Shown: positions 6,633 to 16,632, counted from the first letter of the stretch. The stretch: 64,000 nucleotides of DNA from Clostridiales bacterium (GCA_020860565.1 JAJBUA010000017.1:1-64000), one strand, 5' to 3'. The notes: generated from the letters alone by a model not told the origin. Translations and numbers: made by a program.

Positions 6633-9272
6633 TCATAAAATCTGCTGTTCTGCCGTTTCGTATACCTTTTCCAGCGCTGCGTCGATACCGGCCGGATTCT
6701 TGCCGCCGGCCTGCGCCATATTCGGGCGTCCGCCGCCGCCTCCGCCGACAAGAGCAGCGATCGACTGAATCAGCTTTCCCGCGTGAGCACCCTTCTTCTG
6801 CGCCGTATCCGTCGCCATCGCCATCAGGTTGACGCGGCCGCCCTGCACCGAAGCAAGCACGATGACGCTGTCTCCCAGTTTATCCTTCAGCTGGTCGCCG
6901 AGGTTGCGCAGACCGTTCATATCTGCTTCCGGCACCTGAGCTGCGAGTACCTTCACGCCTTTGATTTCCCGCACCTGATTCATGACGTCTCCCAGAGAAT
7001 CATGAGCAAGACGGTTCTTTAATTTCTCATTCTCAGACTTTAATACGCGAAGCTCCTCCAGCATGGACTGAATCCTCGTATTCAGCTCATTCGGCGTCGT
7101 CTTGGCTGTTCTGGAGGCACAGGCAAGCTCCTCCTCAACCTTGCGGTAGTAAGCCATCAGGCCATTGCCGGTCAGTGCTTCGATTCGACGGACCCCTGCT
7201 GCGATTCCTGCCTCTGACAAAATTTTAAACGCATGAATGGAGCCAGTATTGCCAACATGAGTACCGCCGCAAAGTTCCGTGGAGAAGTCCCCCATCTTGA
7301 CGACACGTACCACCTCGCCGTATTTTTCCCCAAACAGCGCCATAGCGCCCGTCTTTTTCGCTTCATCAAGGCTCATCTCCTGTGTGCATACATCCAGAGC
7401 TTCCTCTATCTCCTGATTAACCAGTTTCTCCACAGCTTCGATCTCCTGCGGCGTCATTGCTGAGAAATGAGTAAAGTCGAAACGAAGCCTGTCTTCCGTA
7501 ACCAGAGAGCCTGCCTGTTCGACATGGTCTCCCAGTACAGTACGCAGCGCCTTCTGCAGCAGATGCGTCGCACTGTGGTTCTTTGCGATGGAAAGCCGCC
7601 GTTCCTCATTGACCTTTAACGTCACGGTCTCGCCGACCACAAACATACCGCCGGTCATCCTGCCGACATGTCCGACCTTGCCGCCCTGCAGATGGATCGT
7701 ATCCTGAACCTCAAAGCTTCCGTGGGCGCCCTCGATGATACCTGTATCGCCGATCTGACCGCCCATCGTGCCATAAAACGGAGTCTCATCGGTGATAATC
7801 GTGCCACTCTGGCCATCCGTAAGCGCCTCTACCAGCTCCGTTTCTGTCGTCAGCACGGAAATCTTTGAATCATAAACCAGATGATCATAACCCACAAACT
7901 TCGTCGTGATCGCCGCCGGAATAGACTGATAAACCGTCACATCGGCACCCATATAGTTCGTCGTCTTGCGGGCCTTTCTCGCCTTCTCTCTCTGTTCCTT
8001 CATCGCCTTCTGGAAACCGTCCTGGTCGACCGACATCCCTTTCTCCTCCAGGATCTCAATCGTCAGATCGATCGGGAAGCCATAGGTATCATAAAGCTTG
8101 AAGGCGTTCTCACCGGAGAGAATCGTCTTGTTTTCAGCAGCCATCTCTGCTTCCATATCTGCGAGGATTGAAAGCCCCTGGTCGATCGTGCGGTTGAATT
8201 TTTCTTCTTCCTCAGAAAGGACTTTCAGAATCATCGGTTTCTTCTCTTCCAGCTCCGGATATCCATCCTTCGACAATTCAATCACCGTCTTGGAAAGTTC
8301 CGCCATAAACCGTCCCTCGATGCCCAGCAGCCTTCCATGGCGAGCAGCCCTTCGAAGCAGCCGGCGAAGCACGTATCCGCGTCCTTCATTGGACGGCATG
8401 ATGCCGTCTGAAATCATAAAGGTGCAGGACTTGATATGATCCGCGATGATCCGGAGAGAAACATCCTTTTTCTCATCCGCCAGATACTGTGTATGAGCCA
8501 TCTCGCAGACCTCATCCAGAAGCGCCTTATTGGTATCAACTGTGAAAAGAGAATCCACATCCTGTACAACGACCGCCAGACGCTCAAGGCCCATGCCGGT
8601 ATCAATATTCTTCTGCTTCAGCTCGGTATAATGATTGTGTCCATCATTGTCAAACTGGGTGAACACGTTATTCCAGACTTCGATATAACGATCGCAGTCG
8701 CAGCCCACGGTGCAGGTTGGCTTACCGCAGCCGTACTTCTCGCCTCTGTCATAGTAAATCTCGGAACACGGACCACAGGGACCGGCGCCATGCTCCCAGA
8801 AGTTGTCTTCCTTGCCGAAACGGAAAATCTTTTCCTTCGGAATCCCAATCTTTTTATTCCAGATATCGTATGCCTCATCATCATCCAGATAAACCGATGG
8901 ATATAACCGCTCCGGATCAAGACCAACTACTTCCGTCAGGAACTCCCATGACCAGTGAATCGCCTCATCTTTAAAATAATCACCAAATGAGAAATTACCA
9001 AGCATCTCAAAAAACGTACCGTGCCGGGCCGTTTTTCCGATGTTCTCAATATCGCCCGTGCGGATGCACTTCTGGCAGGTCGTCACGCGGCGGCGCGGCG
9101 GGATCTCCTGACCGGTAAAATAAGGCTTTAACGGCGCCATGCCGGAATTAATCAGTAAAAGGCTGTTATCATTGTGTGGAACCAGAGAAAAACTCTTCAT
9201 TTTCAAATGGCCCTTGCTCTCCATGAAATCAAGAAACATTTTCCTCAGTTCATTAACACCATACTTTTCCAC
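6633..9272 (-). CDS. alaS: Alanyl-tRNA synthetase
   Basis: Class II aminoacyl-tRNA synthetase charging tRNA-Ala, 879 aa, normal length. The N-terminal catalytic domain opens with the family signature ELRKMFLDFMESKGH and contains FTQFDNDGHNHYTELK-like text. The editing domain carries the zinc-ligand HSATH near residue 563 and CGGTHVGNTG near 667. The C-terminal C-Ala domain ends with a Gly-rich GGGGGGRPNMAQAGG segment. The start is GTG at 9272. No T-box leader fits in the 107 bp before it; a SigA-type promoter lies there instead. Confidence 0.97.
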   Translation of the reverse strand: MEKYGVNELRKMFLDFMESKGHLKMKSFSLVPHNDNSLLLINSGMAPLKPYFTGQEIPPRRRVTTCQKCIRTGDIENIGKTARHGTFFEMLGNFSFGDYFKDEAIHWSWEFLTEVVGLDPERLYPSVYLDDDEAYDIWNKKIGIPKEKIFRFGKEDNFWEHGAGPCGPCSEIYYDRGEKYGCGKPTCTVGCDCDRYIEVWNNVFTQFDNDGHNHYTELKQKNIDTGMGLERLAVVVQDVDSLFTVDTNKALLDEVCEMAHTQYLADEKKDVSLRIIADHIKSCTFMISDGIMPSNEGRGYVLRRLLRRAARHGRLLGIEGRFMAELSKTVIELSKDGYPELEEKKPMILKVLSEEEEKFNRTIDQGLSILADMEAEMAAENKTILSGENAFKLYDTYGFPIDLTIEILEEKGMSVDQDGFQKAMKEQREKARKARKTTNYMGADVTVYQSIPAAITTKFVGYDHLVYDSKISVLTTETELVEALTDGQSGTIITDETPFYGTMGGQIGDTGIIEGAHGSFEVQDTIHLQGGKVGHVGRMTGGMFVVGETVTLKVNEERRLSIAKNHSATHLLQKALRTVLGDHVEQAGSLVTEDRLRFDFTHFSAMTPQEIEAVEKLVNQEIEEALDVCTQEMSLDEAKKTGAMALFGEKYGEVVRVVKMGDFSTELCGGTHVGNTGSIHAFKILSEAGIAAGVRRIEALTGNGLMAYYRKVEEELACASRTAKTTPNELNTRIQSMLEELRVLKSENEKLKNRLAHDSLGDVMNQVREIKGVKVLAAQVPEADMNGLRNLGDQLKDKLGDSVIVLASVQGGRVNLMAMATDTAQKKGAHAGKLIQSIAALVGGGGGGRPNMAQAGGKNPAGIDAALEKVYETAEQQIL

Positions 9273-9354
9273 TTTCCTACGTCCTCCGTATTACCGATGC
9301 CGCAATGGTCGATCTGGCCTTATCCGCATCGTTTTATCATATTTCCATCGTTTT

Positions 9355-9383
9355 ATCTTAGCACAGCTATCCTTATTAATCAA
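9355..9383 (-). promoter_or_regulatory. Candidate SigA-type promoter of alaS
   Basis: On the minus strand TTGATT (9383-9378), 17 bp, TAAGAT (9360-9355). It lies at the 3' end of rnhA, about 85 bp before alaS. The hexamers deviate from consensus. Confidence 0.5.
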
Positions 9384-9856
9384 GTTGGAAAATCAATTAG
9401 CAGATCAGACCCTTCAGCCGCCGCAACCGCCAGACGGTCACAGCGTTCATTCTGAGGATGGCCGTCATGACCCTTTACCCAGATAAAACGAACCTGATGG
9501 GGCGCCTTTGCCTTTAAGAGCCGTTTCCAGAGATCAATATTTTTGACCGGACCGCTTTTCCCTCTTTTCCAGTTATTTTTCAACCAGTTATCGATCCAGC
9601 CCTGATTAAACGCATCCGTCAGATATTTGGAGTCTGAATATAATTCCACCTCGCAGGGACGGTTTAACGCCTCCAGACCGACAATCGCAGCCATAAGCTC
9701 CATACGGTTATTTGAGGTTTTCTGATAACCCTGAGACAGCTCCCTCTCGTGAAGCCGGCCCTTGCTGTCTGTAAACTGCAGAATGGTCCCGTACCCGCCC
9801 GGACCCTCCGGATTGCCTTTTGCAGCTCCATCCGTATAAATCTGTACAGATGTCAT
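9380..9856 (-). CDS. rnhA: Ribonuclease HI
   Basis: Cleaves the RNA strand of RNA-DNA hybrids. It is 158 aa when started at ATG 9856, which has GGAG 9 nt upstream; an upstream in-frame Met would overlap the preceding gene. The four catalytic acids are visible: Asp in YTDGAAKGNPEGPGGYG, Glu in ELMAAIVGLEAL, Asp in LYSDSKYLTDAF and Asp in the C-terminal DRLAVAAAE. It complements the RNase HII encoded at 25.4 kb. Confidence 0.95.
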   Translation of the reverse strand: MTSVQIYTDGAAKGNPEGPGGYGTILQFTDSKGRLHERELSQGYQKTSNNRMELMAAIVGLEALNRPCEVELYSDSKYLTDAFNQGWIDNWLKNNWKRGKSGPVKNIDLWKRLLKAKAPHQVRFIWVKGHDGHPQNERCDRLAVAAAEGSDLLIDFPT

Positions 9857-9897
9857 AATGGTATCTCCTTCAAATGAAAATTCCCGTGGAAACGGTT

Positions 9898-11496
9898 TTA
9901 CCGATCCCATTTATCACACAGCGCGTTAATCTGATCCGCAAATCTGGCGAGATCCTTATTGGCTCCGCCCTGATTTCTCTCAATCACCCGCATCAGTCGC
10001 TCCCCTGCTGCCACAAGTCTGGCAAAGACGCCCTGTGCCTTCTTAGCCGGAGCTGTCTTCTCGATGCGTACGCCTTCCGTCTCACGGATCCAACAGCCCC
10101 GGATCAGGTCATATTCAGCGCCGCTGTAAGGCGCCTTCGCCGGGCAGCCTGTCCGCTCCCGGACCAGATCTGCAAAATGATCACAGACATCATCACTGCC
10201 ATGTACGATAAAATACTGATCCGGTTTCTTTTCAAAGACATCCGCCCATGCAAGCAGACCGGCCTGATCCGCATGGCCGCTGATATCATGGAGTTGGGCG
10301 ATCTCTGCCTCAACCTCAATCGACTCGCCAAAGAGCTTCACCTTTTTTGCTCCGTCGACGAGGCTGCGGCCCAGTGTTCCTTCCGCCTGATAACCGGCAA
10401 ATACCACGCAGCATTCCTTCCGCCAGAGATTATGCTTCAGATGATGGCGGATACGCCCGGCGTCACACATTCCGGATGCCGAGATGATAACCTTGGGGCG
10501 CGCGTCAAAATTGATATTGACCGACTCATCCGTTGTCACCGAGAGTTTCAGGCCGGGGAAAGAAATCGGATTGATTCCGCAGCGGACGAGGTCTCTCGTC
10601 TCATCATCATAACATTCCGACTGATTTTCCTTAAAGACATGCGTCGCCTCCACCGCCATCGGACTGTCAACATAGACCTCGAAATTATCATGCCCGTGAA
10701 TCAGGCGCTCTGCCTTGATATGACGGTAGAAGTAAAGCAGTTCCTGCGTCCGGCCTACGGCAAACGCCGGGATGACGACATTGCCGCCGCGGTCCAGAGT
10801 CCGCTGCGTAATTGCCGCCAGTTCCGCGATGTGATCGCCGCCCTTCTGATGAAGCCGGTCCCCGTAGGTGGATTCCATCACCGCGTAATCCGCTACCTGC
10901 GTATACTGAGGATCCCGGATCAGCGGTTTATGGAAATTGCCGATATCCCCGGAAAAAACAATTTTCTTCTCAGTTCCATCCTCCCGCAGCCATACTTCGA
11001 TCGAAGCGGAACCCAGCAAATGGCCAATATCGCTGAAGCGAACCGTGACGTTATCATTCAGGCGATGGATTTCCCCATAATCCACCTCAATAAAATGCTG
11101 CAGCACTCCCAGCGCATCATTCATATCATAGAGCGGCGTAACCTCCGGTTCGCCGGCCCTCTTTGCCTTACGATTCTTCCACTCGGCCTCCTGTTCCTGG
11201 ATATGCGCGCTGTCCTTTAACATAATGTCGCACAGATCGCTGGTCGCATGCGTCGTGATAATCTGTCCGCGGAAGCCACGGGCATAGATAAACGGCAGAC
11301 GTCCGCTGTGATCGATATGTGCATGTGTCAGAAGCACATAATCGATAGCCGAAAATGGCACCGGTATCTCGATATTTTCATAAATATTAACCCCCTGTTC
11401 CAGACCGCAGTCCACCAGAAGCCTGGTATCTCCCGCTTCCAGATAATGACAGCTCCCTGTTACTTCATGTGCCGCCCCACTGAAAAATAAACGCAT
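9898..11496 (-). CDS. MBL-fold beta-CASP RNase/exonuclease-like protein
   Basis: Metallo-beta-lactamase-fold hydrolase of the beta-CASP/RMMBL group (COG1236-like), 532 aa. The metal site THAHIDHSG is at about residues 56-64, further ligands lie in FSGDIGNFH, the beta-CASP insert contains PAFAVGRTQELLY and SASGMCDAGRIRHHL, and an HGSDDVCDHF motif closes the active site. About 70 extra C-terminal residues are Lys/Arg-rich. Relatives are CPSF73-like RNases; the substrate here is unproven. SD GAGGAGG precedes the ATG. Not RNase J, which differs in size and C-terminus. Confidence 0.85.
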   Translation of the reverse strand: MRLFFSGAAHEVTGSCHYLEAGDTRLLVDCGLEQGVNIYENIEIPVPFSAIDYVLLTHAHIDHSGRLPFIYARGFRGQIITTHATSDLCDIMLKDSAHIQEQEAEWKNRKAKRAGEPEVTPLYDMNDALGVLQHFIEVDYGEIHRLNDNVTVRFSDIGHLLGSASIEVWLREDGTEKKIVFSGDIGNFHKPLIRDPQYTQVADYAVMESTYGDRLHQKGGDHIAELAAITQRTLDRGGNVVIPAFAVGRTQELLYFYRHIKAERLIHGHDNFEVYVDSPMAVEATHVFKENQSECYDDETRDLVRCGINPISFPGLKLSVTTDESVNINFDARPKVIISASGMCDAGRIRHHLKHNLWRKECCVVFAGYQAEGTLGRSLVDGAKKVKLFGESIEVEAEIAQLHDISGHADQAGLLAWADVFEKKPDQYFIVHGSDDVCDHFADLVRERTGCPAKAPYSGAEYDLIRGCWIRETEGVRIEKTAPAKKAQGVFARLVAAGERLMRVIERNQGGANKDLARFADQINALCDKWDR

Positions 11497-11509
11497 AAAA
11501 TTCCTCCTC

Positions 11510-12985
11510 TCAGATAATAATGCAAATCATCCCCCCATTACTGTCGTTAATGATCTTCTGCAGCGCGTCCTGCAGCTTCATCTGACACTCCTCCGTCATC
11601 TGGCTGATCTTGGTCTGTATCCCGTCCTCCACGATCTGCTCAATGGATTTCCCGAAAATATTGGTCTCCCAGATCCCATTCTCGCCAGAACGGGCATTTT
11701 CCCTCATGTAAGCGATCAGATCCTGCGCCTGTTGCTCACTCCCGACGATCGGCGCGATCTCCGTCTGGATCTGTGCCTTGATCAGATTAATCAGCGGCGC
11801 CTGCGCACGCATCTTGACTCCGTAACGATTGCCGTGCCGAAGCACCTCCGGTTCGTCCAGAATGATCTCTTCCCTGTCGGGAACCACAACGCCATACCCC
11901 TTCATCCGCACCTGACTGACGGCATTCCGTACTTTCTCGTACTCCTCCTGCATCGACGCCAGGCTTTTCAGCTTCTGCATCAGCTGATATTCATCCTCGA
12001 TAGGTATGCCTGCGTAATCACTCAGAATCTGATAATAATAACCATCCTGCATTTCCATGCGCATCTGAACTCTTCCATTGGAAAGGTCCATCGCATCCAC
12101 CTTCAGCTGACGGATAGACTCCGGCATGCCCTCAACCGCATCCAGAGAAACGTCTTTCATCTGACGCACGCCGGACATCAGCGTTCTCACAGCGTCAATC
12201 ACCTGTTCTTTTAACCAGTGTGTGGACGGCAGGATCTCCAGCCATTTCGGGATCGCAAAATCGATCTCTGTCACCGGAAATTCTTTCAGCACGCATTCCA
12301 GAATCTTCGCAATGTCGTCCTTTTTTAACTGTTCACAGTTGACCGGCAGCACGGATACCTCATACTGTTTCTCCATCTCACGCGCCAGACTGACCGTATC
12401 CTCTGAATAAGGACGTTCGGAATTGAGCAGAACCACAAACGGCTTGCCGATCTCCTTCAGTTCCCGGATCGCCGTCTCCTGTGCGTTTATGTATGCCGGG
12501 TATTTGAGATCGCCAAAGGTTCCGTCCGCGGTAATCACAATCCCGATATTCGAATGATCCTGAATCACCTTTCGGGTCCCGATCTCTGCCGCTTTGGTAA
12601 AGGGAATTTCTTCCTCAAACCATGGCGTCTTTACCAGCCGTTCCTGATCATTTTCAATATGTCCGGCCGCGCCGTCCGCCATAAACCCCACACAGTCGAT
12701 CAGCCGGATCCGCGCGTGAATCCCATCAGGCAGTGTGATTTCCGCCGCTTCCTTGGGGATAAACTTCGGCTCGGTTGTCATAATGGTACGTCCCGCCGAA
12801 CTCTGCGGCAGTTCATCCCTGGTACGTTTCTTCTGATGCTCATCGTCAATCTGCGGCAGAACCAGCTGTTCCATAAACCGCTTGATAAACGTGGATTTTC
12901 CGGTTCTTACCGGCCCGACAACTCCCAGATAAATATCCCCGCCGGTCCGCGTCTCGATATCCTTATATACATGATACTGTTCCAT
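11510..12985 (-). CDS. spoIVA: Stage IV sporulation protein A, coat-basement ATPase
   Basis: Mother-cell ATPase that polymerises on the forespore surface and anchors the spore coat, 491 aa. The Walker A motif GPVRTGKSTFIKRF is at about residues 23-36, LIDCVGFMADGA follows, and the C-terminus is hydrophobic (GGMICIII), all typical. I chose ATG 12985, preceded by AAGGGGG; a longer open frame upstream runs through a SigE-like promoter. Its presence shows a spore-former. Confidence 0.96.
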   Translation of the reverse strand: MEQYHVYKDIETRTGGDIYLGVVGPVRTGKSTFIKRFMEQLVLPQIDDEHQKKRTRDELPQSSAGRTIMTTEPKFIPKEAAEITLPDGIHARIRLIDCVGFMADGAAGHIENDQERLVKTPWFEEEIPFTKAAEIGTRKVIQDHSNIGIVITADGTFGDLKYPAYINAQETAIRELKEIGKPFVVLLNSERPYSEDTVSLAREMEKQYEVSVLPVNCEQLKKDDIAKILECVLKEFPVTEIDFAIPKWLEILPSTHWLKEQVIDAVRTLMSGVRQMKDVSLDAVEGMPESIRQLKVDAMDLSNGRVQMRMEMQDGYYYQILSDYAGIPIEDEYQLMQKLKSLASMQEEYEKVRNAVSQVRMKGYGVVVPDREEIILDEPEVLRHGNRYGVKMRAQAPLINLIKAQIQTEIAPIVGSEQQAQDLIAYMRENARSGENGIWETNIFGKSIEQIVEDGIQTKISQMTEECQMKLQDALQKIINDSNGGMICIII

Positions 12986-13012
12986 GAAGATACCCCCTTG
13001 ATGTACTGATAC

Positions 13013-13042
13013 AGTATATGCGAAGGGTCGCCGAAGATATAC
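13013..13042 (-). promoter_or_regulatory. Candidate SigE-type promoter of spoIVA
   Basis: On the minus strand the -10-like box CATATACT (13020-13013) lies 28 bp upstream of the spoIVA ATG, with a -35-like GTATATC (13042-13036) 15 bp further up. spoIVA is SigE-dependent in Bacillus and the box resembles the SigE -10 CATACAAT. The same CATATACT precedes the SpoIID-like gene at 47.86 kb. Confidence 0.5.
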
Positions 13043-13093
13043 GCGGAACTGATTCACCCGTCCTGTTTTCCATTCAGTTATCTTTATTTTATC

Positions 13094-13130
13094 ATAAGAA
13101 ACGGGCAAAAGTCTATATACTCTTGCCCGC
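13094..13130 (-). terminator. Intrinsic terminator of the liv operon
   Basis: Stem CGGGCAA (13102-13108) / TTGCCCG (13123-13129) with a T-rich tail on the minus strand (TTTCTTAT). It lies 42 bp beyond the livF stop. Confidence 0.7.
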
Positions 13131-13171
13131 TTTTCGTTACTTGCTTCAGCGCAGAAACCTTTACCTGTATT

Positions 13172-13882
13172 TTATTCGCTCAGGTACGCCTTCTTCACCT
13201 GATCGTTATTCATCAGTTCTTTCGCATCGCCGCTCAGTACGATCTTCCCTGTCTCCAGCACATACGCCCGGTCGGCAATGGACAGCGCCTTCTTGGCATT
13301 CTGTTCCACCAGCAGCACCGTCGTCCCGTCCGCATTGATCTTCTGGATAATGTCAAAGATTTCATTGACATAGATCGGCGATAACCCCATCGACGGCTCA
13401 TCCATAACGATCAGTTTCGGATGCGACATCAGCGCCCTTCCCATCGCGAGCATCTGCTGCTCACCGCCGGACAGCGTACCCGCTGACTGGTTTTTGCGTT
13501 CTTCCAGACGCGGAAAACGCTCATAAACCAGCTGAAGCGTCTGCTCCAGCTCGCTCTTATCTTTCCTCGTATACGCGCCAAGCTTCAGATTCTGCAGGAC
13601 GGTAAGCTGAGCAAATACACGTCGTCCCTCCGGCACATGCGCCATTCCCATCGAGACCAGCTTGTGTCCCGGTATGTGAGTGATCTCTTTCCCCTCATAA
13701 AAGATGGAGCCCGCCTTGGACGGAATCAGTCCCGTAATCGTCTGCAGCGTAGTCGTCTTGCCCGCGCCGTTGGCTCCGATCAGCGCGATGATCTCACCCT
13801 GATTCACTTCAAATGAGATCCCCTTGATTGCCTGGATGACACCATAATAGACTTCGAGATCTTTTACTTCCAATATTGCCAT
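13172..13882 (-). CDS. livF: Branched-chain amino acid ABC transporter ATPase LivF
   Basis: Cytoplasmic ATPase of a high-affinity Leu/Ile/Val uptake system, 236 aa. Walker A GANGAGKTTTLQ is at about residues 34-45, the ABC signature reads LSGGEQQMLAMGRALM and Walker B LIVMDEPSMGLSP. The arrangement livK-livH-livM-livG-livF is canonical, and livF is last, 11 bp after livG. The short-chain amide/urea transporters are related, but the LivK context favours amino acids. Confidence 0.93.
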   Translation of the reverse strand: MAILEVKDLEVYYGVIQAIKGISFEVNQGEIIALIGANGAGKTTTLQTITGLIPSKAGSIFYEGKEITHIPGHKLVSMGMAHVPEGRRVFAQLTVLQNLKLGAYTRKDKSELEQTLQLVYERFPRLEERKNQSAGTLSGGEQQMLAMGRALMSHPKLIVMDEPSMGLSPIYVNEIFDIIQKINADGTTVLLVEQNAKKALSIADRAYVLETGKIVLSGDAKELMNNDQVKKAYLSE

Positions 13883-13893
13883 AATCTCTCCTC

Positions 13894-14652
13894 CTACTCG
13901 CCCAGATAAGCAGTTATCACACGGCGGTCATTCAGTACTTCTGACGTCTCGCCCTGTGTCAGCACCTGACCAAAGTTCAGGACAGTAAGCCTTTCACAGA
14001 TACCCGAAACAAGCTTCATGTCATGCTCGATCAGAAGAATCGTCATATCAAAATGATCCCGCACAAAACGGATCGTCTCCATCAGTTCAGCCGTCTCATT
14101 CGGGTTCATGCCGGCGGCCGGCTCATCCAGTAAAAGCAGCTTTGGTTCTGTCGCCATCGCCCGCGCGATCTCCAGCTTGCGCTGCTTGCCATAGGGCAGA
14201 TTCGACGCCTTCGTATCATACTCCGACTCCAGGTCAAACACCTTCAGCAGCTCCATGACCCGTTCGTTCATCGCCTTTTCCATTTTAAAATAACGAGGAA
14301 GGCGCAGGATCCCCTCGATGGTGGAATACTGGTAATGATTGTGCAGTCCGGCCTTGACATTGTCCAGTACGGACAGGTCGCGGAACAGGCGGATATTCTG
14401 GAACGTTCGTGCGATCCCCGCCATATTGATCCCGATCGTACTCTTGCCGGTAATATCCTGTCCGTCCAGAATGATTTTACCGGAATCCGGCTTATACACG
14501 CCGGTGAGCAGGTTAAAAACGGTCGTCTTGCCGGCGCCGTTCGGACCGATCAGGCCATAAAGCCGTCCCTTCTCAATCTCTACCGTAAAATCATCCACTG
14601 CCTTCAGGCCGCCGAACGCGATACTGAGATGTTTGACTTCCAGCATATTCAT
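13894..14652 (-). CDS. livG: Branched-chain amino acid ABC transporter ATPase LivG
   Basis: Second ATPase of the transporter, 252 aa. Walker A GPNGAGKTTVFN, the LivG-type signature LPYGKQRKLEIARAMAT and Walker B LLLLDEPAAGMNP are present, and the long switch region after Walker A is typical of LivG compared with LivF. It starts 1 bp after the livM stop region, so the two are translationally linked. ATG at 14646 is an alternative start. Confidence 0.93.
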   Translation of the reverse strand: MNMLEVKHLSIAFGGLKAVDDFTVEIEKGRLYGLIGPNGAGKTTVFNLLTGVYKPDSGKIILDGQDITGKSTIGINMAGIARTFQNIRLFRDLSVLDNVKAGLHNHYQYSTIEGILRLPRYFKMEKAMNERVMELLKVFDLESEYDTKASNLPYGKQRKLEIARAMATEPKLLLLDEPAAGMNPNETAELMETIRFVRDHFDMTILLIEHDMKLVSGICERLTVLNFGQVLTQGETSEVLNDRRVITAYLGE

Positions 14653-14653
14653 A

Positions 14654-15706
14654 TTATACGGCCTCCTTTTTCTTACGGAATCGCTCCATCAGTCTCTCTC
14701 TGGCAGCAATCGCACCCGGAGAAGCATTTAGGATCATCATTACAATGAGAACGATGGCATAAATCAACATACGATAATCATTCAGACCGCGCAGCAGCTC
14801 CGGAAGCATTGTCAGCACAACTGCCGCAATGATCGACCCCGAAATATTGCCGATGCCGCCCAGCACCACATAAACCAGAATGAGAATCGACATATTATAA
14901 TCGAATTTTTCCGCTGCCAGACTCGCCAGATTATGCGCGTACAGCACGCCGGCCACACCGGCCAGAGCCGCAGAAATACTGAATGCCATCAGCTTATATT
15001 TGGTAATATTCAGACCGATGGACTCCGCAGCGATACGATTATCACGGATCGCCATAATCGCACGACCGGATCTCGACCGGATCAGATTTTGTACGATAAA
15101 GAGGGTGAGCAGCACGAGGATGATACCCGCCGTAAACGTAGATGCTTTGGGCGTTTTCGCGATTCCCTTGGCACCCTCAATGATACATTGTCCGCTTTCG
15201 CTTAAACCAAGATTAGACTTTTTTTCCAGTGCGAACTTAATACCGGTTTCATCTACGCCGATATAAACAATATTAAGGATATTTTTAATAATCTCACCAA
15301 ACGCAAGCGTCACGATCGCCAGATAATCGCCCCGGAGCCGCAGCACAGGAATCCCGATCAGGATACCAAAGACGCCAGCGACCACCGCGCCGATGAGAAT
15401 CGCGATCACGAATCTCACCTGCAGGCTGGGAATCGTATCCGCCGAAACTTTCGTAAAAAATGCTCCCGCAAAGGCGCCGACGCACATAAAACCGGCGTGG
15501 CCAAGGCTCAGTTCTCCGGAAATCCCTACCACAAGATTCAGAGACACCGCCAGAATTACATAAACACAGAGCGGCACCAGCAGGCCCTTCATCTGGTTTG
15601 TGATATTACCTGTCCCAATCAGCACCTGCACAATCACCCAGGCAAGGATCACGATCCCATAAGTCATAAAGTTGTCCAGGAGCCCCTTTTTTGTCTTTTT
15701 GTTCAT
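14654..15706 (-). CDS. livM: Branched-chain amino acid ABC transporter permease LivM
   Basis: Inner-membrane permease, 350 aa. It is strongly hydrophobic throughout, with the family motif GELSLGHAGFMCVGAFAGA near residues 60-80 and the EAA-like cytoplasmic loop SRSGRAIMAIRDNRIAAES around 210. I chose ATG 15706 with AGGTG just upstream; the in-frame GTG at 15715 would overlap the SD. It directly follows livH. Confidence 0.92.
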   Translation of the reverse strand: MNKKTKKGLLDNFMTYGIVILAWVIVQVLIGTGNITNQMKGLLVPLCVYVILAVSLNLVVGISGELSLGHAGFMCVGAFAGAFFTKVSADTIPSLQVRFVIAILIGAVVAGVFGILIGIPVLRLRGDYLAIVTLAFGEIIKNILNIVYIGVDETGIKFALEKKSNLGLSESGQCIIEGAKGIAKTPKASTFTAGIILVLLTLFIVQNLIRSRSGRAIMAIRDNRIAAESIGLNITKYKLMAFSISAALAGVAGVLYAHNLASLAAEKFDYNMSILILVYVVLGGIGNISGSIIAAVVLTMLPELLRGLNDYRMLIYAIVLIVMMILNASPGAIAARERLMERFRKKKEAV

Positions 15707-15715
15707 CCCTGTCAC

Positions 15716-16597
15716 CTACACTTTCTCATGAATCTTCCTGCCCAGAAGACCGGTAGGACGCACCAGCAGCACGATGATCAGCACTGCGAAGACAATCGCG
15801 TCTGCCAGCTGCGAGGAGATGTATTTCTTCGTCATCTGCTCAATGATACCCATCACGATGCCTCCGATAAAAGCACCCGGAATAGAACCGATCCCGCCAA
15901 ATACCGCCGCTACGAACGCCTTGATACCCGGCATCGAGCCGATATACGGAGTCAGCGTATCATAAGCGGAGCAGTACAGTACCCCGGCTACTGCCGCCAG
16001 CGCAGATCCGATGGCGAAGGTCAGCGCGATCGTACCGTTGACATTAATTCCCATCAGCGTTGCCGCTCCCCTGTCCTCAGAAACTGCCAGCATCGCCTGC
16101 CCCATCTTTGTCCTGTTGATAAAAGTAGTCAGCACTGCCATCACAAGCAGGCACGTAATCACTGTAACAATGGTAACTGCGGATATCGAAAGTTCTCCTC
16201 CCGCCAGCTTCAGACCGGGAAGAGTTACCACAGACTGAAATTTCTTCGGGTTCGGACCGAAGATCAGCAAAACGACATTCTGCAGGAAATAACTGACGCC
16301 GATCGCCGTAATCAGCACCGCCAGCGAAGACGCTCCGCGCAGCGGCTTATAAGCGATCCGTTCAACCGTCACACCCAGTGCCGTACAGAGTATGATGGCA
16401 GCCAGCACTCCCATCATAGACGGCATTCCCAAACTGCTGACAATCGTAAACGCGGTAAAGGCGCCCACCATAATAATATCGCCGTGAGCAAAATTCAGCA
16501 TTTTGGCAATACCGTATACCATAGTATAGCCAAGAGCGATGATCGCATAGACACTCCCAAGGCTGATGCCGCTGATCAGACAGGACAAAAAACTCAT
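15716..16597 (-). CDS. livH: Branched-chain amino acid ABC transporter permease LivH
   Basis: Inner-membrane permease, 293 aa from ATG 16597, which has GGGGAG 7 nt upstream. The N-terminal LGSVYAIIALGYTMVYG and MLNFAHGDIIMVGAF are the classic LivH signatures, and RTKMGQAMLAVSEDRGAA is the ATPase-contact loop. It is separated from livK by a terminator and a structured repeat, which would allow more binding protein than permease to be made. Confidence 0.92.
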   Translation of the reverse strand: MSFLSCLISGISLGSVYAIIALGYTMVYGIAKMLNFAHGDIIMVGAFTAFTIVSSLGMPSMMGVLAAIILCTALGVTVERIAYKPLRGASSLAVLITAIGVSYFLQNVVLLIFGPNPKKFQSVVTLPGLKLAGGELSISAVTIVTVITCLLVMAVLTTFINRTKMGQAMLAVSEDRGAATLMGINVNGTIALTFAIGSALAAVAGVLYCSAYDTLTPYIGSMPGIKAFVAAVFGGIGSIPGAFIGGIVMGIIEQMTKKYISSQLADAIVFAVLIIVLLVRPTGLLGRKIHEKV

Positions 16598-16632
16598 AAG
16601 TACACTCCCCTTTTTCCTAGTATTTCTCACTC

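Noticed and set aside
9273-9379. T-box riboswitch before alaS
   Set aside because: Only 107 bp are available and neither the T-box sequence nor a terminator/antiterminator pair is present.
9874-11220. 448-aa plus-strand frame
   Set aside because: Antisense shadow of the MBL-fold gene, no recognisable domains.
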